A stretch of 52,535 bases of DNA, taken from assembly GCF_003285015.1 (NCBI RefSeq), contig NZ_QMFB01000048.1:1-52535 (forward strand). Direction: 5' to 3'. Both the position numbers and the translations under genes were made by a program. This document shows, in pieces, positions 34,669 to 42,526 of this stretch. Positions within the stretch are counted from its first letter, which is position 1; each line of letters opens with the position of its first letter. The notes under the pieces were generated by a model. It saw nothing but the letters and a program-made list of their open reading frames with translations, ran no database searches and was not told the origin of the DNA. Origin of the DNA: Paenibacillus contaminans. Lineage in GTDB: Bacteria; Bacillota; Bacilli; Paenibacillales; NBRC-103111.

Positions 34669-37600
34669 TGTGCAGTTCCCCTTTCGTTTTAAGCGCCTCT
34701 TTATATTGTACCAGAAATGTCTCTACCATTTCGAGCGACTGCTCCTGACTCAGGCCTTTACACTTGATTTCGATGACAATATGCGGTCCCGGCTGCAGTC
34801 TGATGCGGTTTTCGAACTTGGCCGCAATCGCCATCAGCTTGCGTCCGTCCAAGTTGGCGTTCTGATCGTCATGGATCCGGATATGGAAATCGTCGCCTTT
34901 ATGCGACAGCTGTTCGATCGCATACATCGCCCCGTACACCTTCAGCCGGGCAACCGTCAGCAAATTAAGCACCGCTGCCGGCAAATCTCCGAACCGGTCC
35001 ACAAGCTCTTCGTGAAGATCGTCGACTTCCTCCAGCGTTCCCAGATTGGCCACTTTTTTGTAAATCTCGATCTTCTGCATACTATCATAAATATAGTCGG
35101 ATGGTAAATAGGCATCGAGATGAAGGTCCAGCTGCGTACTCCATGTTTTGGCTGGCGCGGCCTCCGTTTCCCCAAGCTCGACCTTTTTCTTCGCGATCTC
35201 CTCTGACAACATTTGGGAGTACAAATCAAAGCCGACGGATGCGATAAATCCATGCTGCTCCGCGCCGAGCAAGTTCCCTGCGCCGCGTATCGCCAGATCG
35301 CGCATCGCAATTTTGAAGCCGGATCCCAGTTCGGTAAACTCCTTGATGGCCTGCAGCCGCTTCTCCGCCACCTCCGTCAGCACCTTATCGCGCTGGTACG
35401 TAAAATAGGCGTACGCGATCCGGTTCGAGCGGCCGACGCGCCCGCGCAGCTGATACAGCTGGGACAAGCCCATTTTGTCGGCGTCATGGACGATCAGCGT
35501 GTTGACGTTCGGGATATCCACGCCCGTTTCAATAATGCTCGTGCTGACCAGCACATCGTATTCCCCGTCGAGGAAGTCGAGAATGGTCTTCTCCAGCTCC
35601 TGCTCGGACATTTGCCCATGGGCGACGGCTACGCGCGCATCGGGGACAAGCATCGCGATTTGCTCGGCCATCTGCTGAATCCCTTGCACCCGGTTGTATA
35701 GGTAGTAAACCTGCCCTTCGCGCGCCAGCTCCCGTTCCACCGCTTCGCGGATCAGAGCGTTGCTGTGCTCGACGACGTAAGTCTGCACCGGAAACCGGTT
35801 TTCCGGCGGCGTCTCGATAACGGACAAATCCCGCACGCCGAGCATCGACATGTGCAGCGTGCGCGGAATCGGGGTCGCCGTCAACGTAAGAACGTCGACG
35901 TTCGTTTTAAGACGCTTCAGCTTTTCTTTGTGCGTTACGCCGAACCGCTGCTCCTCGTCCACAATCAAGAGCCCGAGATCCTTAAACACGAGATCTTGGG
36001 ACAAGAGCCGGTGAGTCCCGATGACGACGTCTATCGTCCCGTTCTTCACGCCCTTGCTCGTTTCCGTCTGTTCCTTCTTGGAACGGAATCGGCTGAGAAC
36101 CTGAATATTGAACGGATATCCGGCAAAACGCTCGCGGAACGTCTCGTAATGCTGCTGAGCCAAAATGGTCGTCGGTACGAGTACCGCCACCTGCTTGCCG
36201 TCGATTGCCGCTTTGAAAGCGGCCCGAATCGCAACCTCCGTTTTGCCGTAGCCTACGTCGCCGCAAAGAAGCCGATCCATCGGCCGCGTTTTCTCCATAT
36301 CATGCTTAATCTCTTCGATTGCGCGAAGCTGGTCGCGCGTCTCGTCGTAAGGGAACATGCTTTCGAATTCATTCTGGTAAGGCGTATCCTTGCTGAACGA
36401 AAATCCTTGCGTCGCTTGCCGCTCGGCATACAGCTTAACCAAGTCGTCGGCAATGTCCTTGACGGACGAGCGAACCTTGCTTTTGACCCGGTTCCAATCC
36501 GCTCCGCCGAGCTTATAAACCTTCGGCTCCTTCTCCTCGGCACCGACATATTTCTGAATCAGATCGATTTGGTCGATCGGCACGGACAGCTTGTCGCCGC
36601 CCGCGTACAAAATATGCATGTAGTCCTTATGGATGCCGCCGACTTCCAATGTGCCGATACCGACATATTTACCGATGCCGTGATTGACATGGACGACATA
36701 ATCGCCGACCTTCAGCTCTTGATAGCTTTTAATGCGTTCGGCATTTTCAAGCTTCTTGTCGACTTTGCGCGCTTTGCGCTGCTTCTGCGAGAACATTTCG
36801 CCTTCGGTAATGACTACAAGGCGGATCGAAGGCAGCTCGAAGCCGGACTGCAGATTGCATTCAAGCAGCTTCGGCTCGTCGATATGGTAATCGTTCAGCA
36901 CGCGCTTTACCCGTTCTTTCCGTTCGGCGCCGCCGGTAAGCAGCATGACGTTGGCTCCGGTTTTTTTCCAGCGGTCCATCTCCGCCTTGAGCACGTTCAT
37001 CTGACCGTGAAAGTTTTGCATCGCGCGGCACATGAAGTTGACGATATTTTGCGGCGCGGTCTGCGGAACCTGGCGCAGGAACAGCGACAAATACAACGTC
37101 GAGAACGGCTTGCGGTGAAGCAGAGAGTCGTACGTTTTGCCCACAACCAAAGCCGGCAGCGTTTTGCCGTCCGCAAGCATGGAGGTGACCCACTCGGCCT
37201 CGTCCCGTTCCAGCTGGCGCGCCGTTTCCAGCAGCCTTGCCGGCTCGTCGATGATGAGCAGCGTATCCTTCTCCACGTAGTCGAACAGCGTCTGACGTTC
37301 CGGGTAGAGCAGGGAAATGTATTTATAAATGCCCGAGAAAAACTGCTGCTCGCGCAGCATTTCCAGCTCATGTCCGATTTCTTCCTTAAGCTTCTGCTTC
37401 GTTTGGCGGTCGGTCATCTTCGAGAGCTGTTCCTCCAGCAGCTCGAAGGCCGTTTGAGCCGCATTATGCAAACGCTTACTGTCCGCAATGATCTCTTTGC
37501 ACGGAGGAATGACGATGCCGTCCAGTTTATCCACCGAACGCTGGTCCGCCGCATCGAACGTACGGATCGAATCGACCTCGACATCAAAAAGCTCCAGCCG

Positions 37601-38206
37601 ACAGGGCAGCTCGGCCGTAAGCGGATAAAAGTCTATAATGCCGCCGCGTACGCTCATCTCGCCTTTTTTCTCGACGCGTTCTACACGCTCGTAGCCGTTC
37701 GCCGTCATACTTGCGAGGAACGACTCCAGATCCAGCTGATCGCCTACGCGAACCGAAATTTGCGACTCCGCAAACACTTCTTTATTGGGAAGCAGCTTGC
37801 GCAATCCGGCGAACGGAGCGATGACCACCCCGCGAAAACCGGCGGCCAGCTTCGTGAGAACGTCGATTCGCTGCGCCAGCACTTCCGTGCTGGAAGCAAC
37901 CGTTTCCGTCACCATAAGCTCCTGGGCCGGATACAGAAGCACCCGTTCGGGCGACAAGCATTCGACCAAATCTTCAGCGATTTTCTGCGCGGAGAACATA
38001 TTGTGCGTAATAACAAGCACCGGCTGCTCCAGATCCTCGGCAAGCGCCGCTATAAGCACTTGTTTGGACGATCCGGCCAATCCGGAAATAAGCTGTTCTT
38101 TCATACCGCCGCGAATGCCCGTAACAATCGATTGAAACTCGCTATCCTCGGCAAATGCGCGAATTAGCGTCTGCAAACCTACCACCTCATTCAACTGACG
38201 AAACAT
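34655..38206 (-). CDS. mfd: transcription-repair coupling factor Mfd
   Basis: Removes stalled RNA polymerase at lesions and recruits UvrA. The 1183-residue protein has all the parts: a UvrB-like N-terminal region, the RNA polymerase interaction domain (about 490-560: KVGDYVVHVNHGIGKYVGI), the translocase with Walker A CGDVGYGKTE and DEEQ box VDEEQRFGV, helicase motifs TATPIPRTLHMSM and RGRVGRSNRIAYAYF, and a C-terminal regulatory domain. The frame is open 14 codons upstream; the ATG at 38206 gives the family N-terminus (MFRQLNEVVGLQTLI), with only a weak GGGAAG site. Confidence 0.96.
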   Translation of the reverse strand: MFRQLNEVVGLQTLIRAFAEDSEFQSIVTGIRGGMKEQLISGLAGSSKQVLIAALAEDLEQPVLVITHNMFSAQKIAEDLVECLSPERVLLYPAQELMVTETVASSTEVLAQRIDVLTKLAAGFRGVVIAPFAGLRKLLPNKEVFAESQISVRVGDQLDLESFLASMTANGYERVERVEKKGEMSVRGGIIDFYPLTAELPCRLELFDVEVDSIRTFDAADQRSVDKLDGIVIPPCKEIIADSKRLHNAAQTAFELLEEQLSKMTDRQTKQKLKEEIGHELEMLREQQFFSGIYKYISLLYPERQTLFDYVEKDTLLIIDEPARLLETARQLERDEAEWVTSMLADGKTLPALVVGKTYDSLLHRKPFSTLYLSLFLRQVPQTAPQNIVNFMCRAMQNFHGQMNVLKAEMDRWKKTGANVMLLTGGAERKERVKRVLNDYHIDEPKLLECNLQSGFELPSIRLVVITEGEMFSQKQRKARKVDKKLENAERIKSYQELKVGDYVVHVNHGIGKYVGIGTLEVGGIHKDYMHILYAGGDKLSVPIDQIDLIQKYVGAEEKEPKVYKLGGADWNRVKSKVRSSVKDIADDLVKLYAERQATQGFSFSKDTPYQNEFESMFPYDETRDQLRAIEEIKHDMEKTRPMDRLLCGDVGYGKTEVAIRAAFKAAIDGKQVAVLVPTTILAQQHYETFRERFAGYPFNIQVLSRFRSKKEQTETSKGVKNGTIDVVIGTHRLLSQDLVFKDLGLLIVDEEQRFGVTHKEKLKRLKTNVDVLTLTATPIPRTLHMSMLGVRDLSVIETPPENRFPVQTYVVEHSNALIREAVERELAREGQVYYLYNRVQGIQQMAEQIAMLVPDARVAVAHGQMSEQELEKTILDFLDGEYDVLVSTSIIETGVDIPNVNTLIVHDADKMGLSQLYQLRGRVGRSNRIAYAYFTYQRDKVLTEVAEKRLQAIKEFTELGSGFKIAMRDLAIRGAGNLLGAEQHGFIASVGFDLYSQMLSEEIAKKKVELGETEAAPAKTWSTQLDLHLDAYLPSDYIYDSMQKIEIYKKVANLGTLEEVDDLHEELVDRFGDLPAAVLNLLTVARLKVYGAMYAIEQLSHKGDDFHIRIHDDQNANLDGRKLMAIAAKFENRIRLQPGPHIVIEIKCKGLSQEQSLEMVETFLVQYKEALKTKGELHNVAK

Positions 38207-38284
38207 TTTTCTTCCCATAAGCAAAAGAAGCCTGGGCGTGCTTGCCAAGGCCGTATACCGAAATCTATCTGCGGGAATGCCTAT

Positions 38285-38312
38285 TCCATACAGGTTTTCG
38301 TTTGGATGTCAA
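38285..38312 (-). promoter_or_regulatory. possible promoter for mfd
   Basis: On the minus strand there is a perfect -35 TTGACA (38307-38312), but at 16 nt the -10 is only TATGGA (38285-38290). It lies about 80 bp before the mfd start. Confidence 0.35.
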
Positions 38313-38403
38313 AATGTGCATCTCCGATCCTATTTCCTTCCGGCAGACGCGCGCAAAAAGCGCGGCCGTTTATTCTCACAGGCGCGAAAAACGCCTGCTC
38401 GGG

Positions 38404-38634
38404 CTACTGCAGCGGGCTTCCGACGAGCGTGAGCTCGGGGTTTGCTTCAAGCGCCTCTTTGCAGTAATCGCAAACGACCTTCACCGTAACATCGCCATTC
38501 TGACTATATGATATTATATCTCTGCGCTCACCGGGGGTCAAGGAATGGAAGCCGAGTTGAAACTCGCTTACCGTTTGGCTGTCGATCGTGCCGAGCTGCG
38601 TGCGGCAGTGGCGGCAAACGTAATTTACTGACAT
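38404..38634 (-). CDS. fin: anti-sigma-F factor Fin
   Basis: Inhibits sigma-F in the forespore to help the switch to sigma-G. The 76-residue protein has two zinc-type cysteine pairs, CRHC (residues 7-10) and CDYC, and the conserved LGFHSLTPGERRDIISYSQNGD. Size, cysteines and location between pth (spoVC) and mfd match B. subtilis fin (yabK). A sigma-F-like promoter lies directly upstream, and GGAGG precedes the ATG. Confidence 0.92.
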   Translation of the reverse strand: MSVNYVCRHCRTQLGTIDSQTVSEFQLGFHSLTPGERRDIISYSQNGDVTVKVVCDYCKEALEANPELTLVGSPLQ

Positions 38635-38657
38635 CTATATGCCTCCTTCGCGGGTCG

Positions 38658-38692
38658 TATACCTGCCATTATGCCCATATCAGGCAGGTATA
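38658..38692. repeat. 10-bp perfect inverted repeat before fin
   Basis: TATACCTGCC (38658-38667) and GGCAGGTATA (38683-38692) are perfect inverted arms 15 nt apart. They overlap the sigma-F-like promoter of fin: the -10 starts in one arm and the -35 touches the other. There is no T tract, so it is not a terminator. Confidence 0.6.
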
Positions 38693-38696
38693 ATTC
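38667..38696 (-). promoter_or_regulatory. sigma-F-like promoter for fin
   Basis: On the minus strand the -10 GGGCATAATG (38667-38676) fits the published sigma-F pattern GGNNANAHTR at every defined position. At 15 nt upstream is GAATT (38692-38696), a partial match to the -35 GYWTA. Sigma-F control of fin is known in B. subtilis. The same -10 also resembles sigma-G CATAMTA. Confidence 0.65.
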
Positions 38697-38751
38697 CCGG
38701 CCGGGGCAGCTGCACGAAAGAAACGCCGACAGCCGGAATCCCTTTGTCCGA

Positions 38752-39315
38752 TTAGCCGTTGTACTTCGCCATCGTCTGCTCGAACGTATGCTCGAGCCGA
38801 TACTCCATCGCGTGGCAAACCCTGTCGAGAATAGGCGGGAGCTCCTGCATTTCCGCCTTGGCGAATCGCGACAGCACGTAATCGGCTATATCCGCCCCGG
38901 GCGCAGGCCGGGAAATGCCCATTCGAATCCGGTCGAACGTCTGCGTGCCGGTATGCTGAATAATGGATTTAATCCCGTTATGGCCGCCGGCGCTTCCCTG
39001 ATAACGCAAGCGGACTTGTCCGAAGACCGTATCCAGATCGTCATAGATGACCGTCATATTCGGCAGCTCCGCCTTATAATAGTCCATAAACGCCCGCACG
39101 GACTCCCCCGACAAGTTCATATACGTCATCGGCTTGATCAGCGCAACCTTCGTTCCCTGCACGTTGCCTTCGCCGATTACCGCCTTGCACTTCCCTTGCG
39201 GCTTCAGCGTTATGCCCCATTTGCCAGCAAATCGGTCGATTGCCAAAAAACCGATATTATGCCGCGTCGTTTCATATTGCGGGCCCGGATTTCCCAAGCC
39301 GACAAACCATTTCAT
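38752..39315 (-). CDS. pth: peptidyl-tRNA hydrolase (SpoVC)
   Basis: Frees tRNA from dropped-off peptidyl-tRNA. The protein is 187 residues. Active-site sequence FVGLGNPGPQYETTRHNIGFLAID carries the catalytic His20, and NLSGESVRAFMDYY, VIYDDLDTVFGQVRLRYQGSAGGHNGIKSI and RIRMGISRP follow. GGAGG lies 7 nt before the ATG. It is called spoVC in B. subtilis and starts the pth-fin-mfd run. Confidence 0.96.
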   Translation of the reverse strand: MKWFVGLGNPGPQYETTRHNIGFLAIDRFAGKWGITLKPQGKCKAVIGEGNVQGTKVALIKPMTYMNLSGESVRAFMDYYKAELPNMTVIYDDLDTVFGQVRLRYQGSAGGHNGIKSIIQHTGTQTFDRIRMGISRPAPGADIADYVLSRFAKAEMQELPPILDRVCHAMEYRLEHTFEQTMAKYNG

Positions 39316-39453
39316 CGCGTTACCTCCGCTACCTGCATAATGTTCAGCCTACTGAACAAAGTACACAAATTTTACACTTCCTGCAACTGTCAAACGTGTA
39401 GACTTGTCTTAATAATTGTAACCCAAAATTCATTACAGTCACAGGAGATGACC

Positions 39454-39696
39454 ATGTGGAAAATCGTCGAATTTCTTTACTTGCGCTTGACATGCCGATA
39501 CGTGTTCGGACAGAAGCTGACACGGGACATGCACTTCCGAGACCATGTCCAGCATGAAATTCCGGTTCAGGTCTACGACGGCAGCCAGCACATCGATATA
39601 GGCATGGTCGAAAGCTACTCTGAGCATTTCATTAAAATTAATAATACCGCTTACAATCGGAACATGTATACGTATATATCGCGTCCAGGGTATTGA
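39454..39696 (+). CDS. small protein of unknown function, 80 aa
   Basis: A plus-strand gene, divergent from pth. The protein has 80 residues with no signal peptide and no long hydrophobic stretch. Aromatic and charged residues dominate (MWKIVEFLYLRLTCRYVFGQ, then VQHEIPVQVYDGSQHID), suggesting a small beta-rich domain. AGGAG lies 6 nt before the ATG at 39454. The frame is open much further upstream but that part is antisense to pth. It ends at a bidirectional terminator shared with the RpiR-type gene. I do not recognise the family. Confidence 0.7.
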   Translation: MWKIVEFLYLRLTCRYVFGQKLTRDMHFRDHVQHEIPVQVYDGSQHIDIGMVESYSEHFIKINNTAYNRNMYTYISRPGY

Positions 39697-39717
39697 CCCG
39701 CCGAATATCGCCGAAGC

Positions 39718-39771
39718 GCACGGGTAAGCGTCTACCGGCGCCGTTTACCGTAGATTTACTTCTATACGCTA
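39718..39771 (+). repeat. intergenic hairpin repeat, copy R4 (shortened)
   Basis: Contains GGTAAGCG, TACCGGCG, CGTTTACCGTAG, TTTA, CTTCTA in the same order as the other copies, but lacks about 12 nt at the centre. The arms GGTAAGCG and CGTTTACC still pair with one G-T wobble. It lies in the convergent gap between the 80-aa gene and the RpiR-type gene. Confidence 0.65.
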
Positions 39772-39774
39772 AAG

Positions 39775-39801
39775 AGAAGGCTAGGAATTTCCCAGCCTTC
39801 T
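39775..39801. terminator. bidirectional terminator between convergent genes
   Basis: AGAAGGCT/AGCCTTCT (39775-39782, 39794-39801), extended inward by GG/CC pairing, has T-rich flanks on both sides. It lies between the 80-aa gene (plus) and the last gene of the muramic-acid operon (minus). Confidence 0.8.
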
Positions 39802-39840
39802 TTGGCTTGCCGTGATTATAATCGCCGAAACCGCTTTTTA

Positions 39841-40686
39841 TTATCCCAGCTGCTTGATGACTTCCCTGCTCTTCTCCAAGTATGTCACGGAATGCTCGTA
39901 GCTGCGGCTGGCAACGCCCAGATAAAGAATGTCGATAACGTTCAGTTGGGTAATCCGGGACGAGGTCGCCCCGCTTCGGATTTCATTCTCCGTCGAGCAG
40001 GTAAACAGCGGAATATCCGCAATCGTGCTCAATGTTGAATTGCCGTATTTCGTAATGCTGATTGTCGTCGCCCCGGATTCCTTCGCCGTTTGCAAGGCTC
40101 CGATCACTTGATCGGTTTCGCCCGAGTAAGAGATCGCTACGGCTACATCCCCCTTGGTCAGCATGACGGCCGAAGTAAGCTGGAGATGCGGGTCCGTAAA
40201 CGAGAAGCTTGTCTTATTAATCCGCAAAAATTTATGCTGCGCATCCTGCGCGATCAGGTTCGAAGCGCCCAGCCCGTAAAAAAACACCCGCTCCGCCCGG
40301 CACATCGCATCGATCGCTTCGGTAACCGTCGCTACATCCAAAATTTTGAGCGTATCCCGAATGGACTGGATATTGTTGTTGGAAACGCTCTGTATGATCG
40401 TATCGATCGAATCATGCGGCCGAATTTCCTGATAGCCTTGCGTCTCCTCGCCGCCCTGCTGCAAATCGCCCGCGACCTTCAGCATCAGCTCCTGATAACC
40501 CTTGAGTCCCATCGATTTGCACAGCCGGATAATCGCCGCCTGGCTGCCTCCGCTAAGCTGGGAGAGCTGGGCGACGGACAGTCCGATCATTTTCGCAGGA
40601 TCGTTCAGAATGAATTCGGCTACCTTACGTTCGGAGGCCGTTATATGGTCGATAATTTCCCGAAGCCGCACCAAACCGCCGTTCAT
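39841..40686 (-). CDS. MurR/RpiR-family transcription regulator
   Basis: A 281-residue sugar-phosphate-sensing repressor or activator. The N-terminal RpiR helix-turn-helix (about 5-80) has SERKVAEFILNDPAKMIGLSVAQLSQLSGGSQAAIIRLCKSMGLKGYQEL. The SIS domain (about 110-250) has VFFYGLGASNLIAQDAQHKFLRI and VAVAISYSGETDQVI. It is the last gene of the operon with the binding protein, NamZ and AnmK, so MurNAc-6-phosphate is the likely ligand, as for MurR. The ATG at 40686 follows AGGGG at 10 nt; an adjacent GTG is also possible. Confidence 0.88.
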   Translation of the reverse strand: MNGGLVRLREIIDHITASERKVAEFILNDPAKMIGLSVAQLSQLSGGSQAAIIRLCKSMGLKGYQELMLKVAGDLQQGGEETQGYQEIRPHDSIDTIIQSVSNNNIQSIRDTLKILDVATVTEAIDAMCRAERVFFYGLGASNLIAQDAQHKFLRINKTSFSFTDPHLQLTSAVMLTKGDVAVAISYSGETDQVIGALQTAKESGATTISITKYGNSTLSTIADIPLFTCSTENEIRSGATSSRITQLNVIDILYLGVASRSYEHSVTYLEKSREVIKQLG

Positions 40687-40747
40687 CACGCCATCACCCC
40701 TTTTCTCCCATTTTAATGCAAATTTGTAGAAAAAAATAGACTGACGT

Positions 40748-41458
40748 CTACTCGAACATTTGGAGACGTTTGTTGTGGGCGCCGCGAGGCACGCCGAACG
40801 CTTCCGCACGCTTCATGTACACCGGCGCTCCGCGCACGACTTTAAGGGCGCTGTAATAGTCCAGATAAGGGAATCCCGTCTCGCCGCGTCCGAGCGCATA
40901 CTGCGTGAGCCCCTTCACCCACGTTTCAAACGCCGCATCCGGAATATCGATGAAAACCTCCGGCACGAAATCGTCGGCGTCCTCCCAGTTGTCGGTAAAA
41001 TACATTTTACGGGCAAAATGGTTCGGCAGCGGCCGCTCGATGTTCTTAAGCGCAGCATAGAAATGCGCATCCTGCACGATGTAATGCGTGTTCATATGGT
41101 CTTTGTGCATGCTGTTTTTCCAGTGAGTGATGATGATATCCGGCTTCACTTCGCGAATGACGTCCGCCACCTGATATTTGATTTCATCGTTAACCGGAAT
41201 TTCCGCATCCTTGTAGTTCAGAAATTTCACGTCGCAGCCGACGATTTCGCCGAATTTATGCGCCTCTTCGATTTTTTGCTTCGCATACTCGTCCGGCGTC
41301 AGGCGGGGATGCCCTTTTTCGCCCGGAGTCAAATGCAGCATCGTCGCCTTATGTCCTTCTTGAACGTATTTGGCGATAACGCAGCCGGCGCAAAGCTCCA
41401 TATCGCCCGCATGCGCGCCGATTGCCAGAATGTGCGATTTCTTCTGTTCTTCAGCCAT
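40748..41458 (-). CDS. PIG-L/LmbE-family deacetylase with altered active site
   Basis: A 236-residue protein of the zinc-dependent N-acetylglucosamine deacetylase family (MshB, BshB). The motif usually written AHPDDE reads AHAGDME (residues 15-21). The zinc His and second Asp are kept, but the first Asp, the catalytic base in MshB, is Gly. The third ligand region is present as HKDH in THWKNSMHKDHMNTH. Activity may differ, or it may belong to a subfamily with another base. It lies between the tandem GNAT gene and the regulator. The substrate is unknown; an amino-sugar is likely from context. Confidence 0.85.
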   Translation of the reverse strand: MAEEQKKSHILAIGAHAGDMELCAGCVIAKYVQEGHKATMLHLTPGEKGHPRLTPDEYAKQKIEEAHKFGEIVGCDVKFLNYKDAEIPVNDEIKYQVADVIREVKPDIIITHWKNSMHKDHMNTHYIVQDAHFYAALKNIERPLPNHFARKMYFTDNWEDADDFVPEVFIDIPDAAFETWVKGLTQYALGRGETGFPYLDYYSALKVVRGAPVYMKRAEAFGVPRGAHNKRLQMFE

Positions 41459-41494
41459 GATATTCTCTCCTCTATCCTCTGTATTTGGTATGAG

Positions 41495-42451
41495 TTAAGA
41501 CGGGGCGCTCAGCTTCATGACATGGAAATTACGGGTGATGGAGAAGCCTACCTTCTTGTACAAATATCCAGCGTTCGTCGTTTCGCCCGTCCAAAGGAAC
41601 CATGCCCCGTGCAAGCCTTGAGCGCGCATATTGGTAAGGCAGTCGTACAACAAAATTTTGCCGAGCCCCTTGCCTTGCTGACCGGGATCGACGCCGAACG
41701 GTCCGAACCGCTCTTTGATGCCTTCATAGCCGCCATGCAAACAGAAGCCGACAAGCTTGCCGTTATCTCTAACGATAAGAATGCTGTCCAGAGGCAGGCC
41801 CTGCAACACGCCTTCGCGGATCGCGCGTCCCCAGTCCGGATTGAATACGTCGTTAGCGAACTGAATAACCTCGTATAAATCGCCGTCAGCCGCATGGCCG
41901 AACGTATATCCTTCCGCTATGCGTTGCTGTTTCAGCACTTCGATGTCGGCCGGAGCCTCGTAATCGACAAGCGAGTAGTCCATGGCGATCGGGGAGTATA
42001 AGCGCACGAAGCCTTGCTTCTGTAAGAAAGCATAGCCTGCCGGATAGTTCTTTTCGTCGATTCCGGGCGTAATGTAATTCGGCGCATAAGAGGCGAAGAA
42101 AATATTCTTCCTTCCCTGCTCCCTAAGAAAAGCGACAGCTTCCTGCATGAGCCTCGATGCGACGCCCTGGCGGCGAACCTCCGGCGCAGCGAAGAAGAAC
42201 GGAATCCAACCGTTTTCCGGCTCCAGGTCGGTTCCATGCATCGGAAGCAGACGGCGAACGGCGTAGACGCAGCCGACTACACGGTTGTCTCCGTCAACGG
42301 CGACGCGAAGCCCCTGCGGATCGAAATTGGCGTCAAGCAGTACCAGGTTGCGAAAGCGGACCGACGTAATAAGATCCTTCGTCAAGCAGCGGTTCCAAAG
42401 CCGGACGAGTCCGGCTTCATCGCCCGACTGATAAGTACGGTAAGTGATCAT
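41495..42451 (-). CDS. tandem-domain GNAT N-acetyltransferase
   Basis: A 318-residue protein with two GNAT folds. The first (about 1-150) has an acetyl-CoA loop VRRQGVASRLMQEA. The second (about 175-315) has VDPGQQGKGLGKILLYD and ends NAGYLYKKVGFSITRNFHVMKL. Both loops keep the Q/RxxGxG/A pattern, so either could bind acetyl-CoA. The substrate is unknown. Its neighbours are a deacetylase-family gene and AnmK, suggesting an amino-sugar substrate, but that is inference. Confidence 0.85.
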   Translation of the reverse strand: MITYRTYQSGDEAGLVRLWNRCLTKDLITSVRFRNLVLLDANFDPQGLRVAVDGDNRVVGCVYAVRRLLPMHGTDLEPENGWIPFFFAAPEVRRQGVASRLMQEAVAFLREQGRKNIFFASYAPNYITPGIDEKNYPAGYAFLQKQGFVRLYSPIAMDYSLVDYEAPADIEVLKQQRIAEGYTFGHAADGDLYEVIQFANDVFNPDWGRAIREGVLQGLPLDSILIVRDNGKLVGFCLHGGYEGIKERFGPFGVDPGQQGKGLGKILLYDCLTNMRAQGLHGAWFLWTGETTNAGYLYKKVGFSITRNFHVMKLSAPS

Positions 42452-42526
42452 ACGGCGTACAACTCCTTCGTTTGGTATGCAGCGGAGCGGATGCCCGCTG
42501 GCTCATGGTGCATCGCTATATATGAA

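Noticed and set aside
35765..38167. 800-codon plus-strand open frame
   Set aside because: It lies wholly antisense to mfd, whose protein has all expected motifs. The antisense product shows no domain and has the composition of a mirror frame in GC-biased coding DNA.
38372..38400. Short hairpin downstream of fin as a terminator
   Set aside because: CAGGCG and CGCCTG pair around a 7-nt loop, but no T-run follows on the minus strand, so fin may simply read through into mfd.
38671..39453. Long N-terminal part of a plus-strand frame ending at 39696
   Set aside because: This part is antisense to pth. Only the last 80 codons have their own ribosome binding site and lie outside pth.
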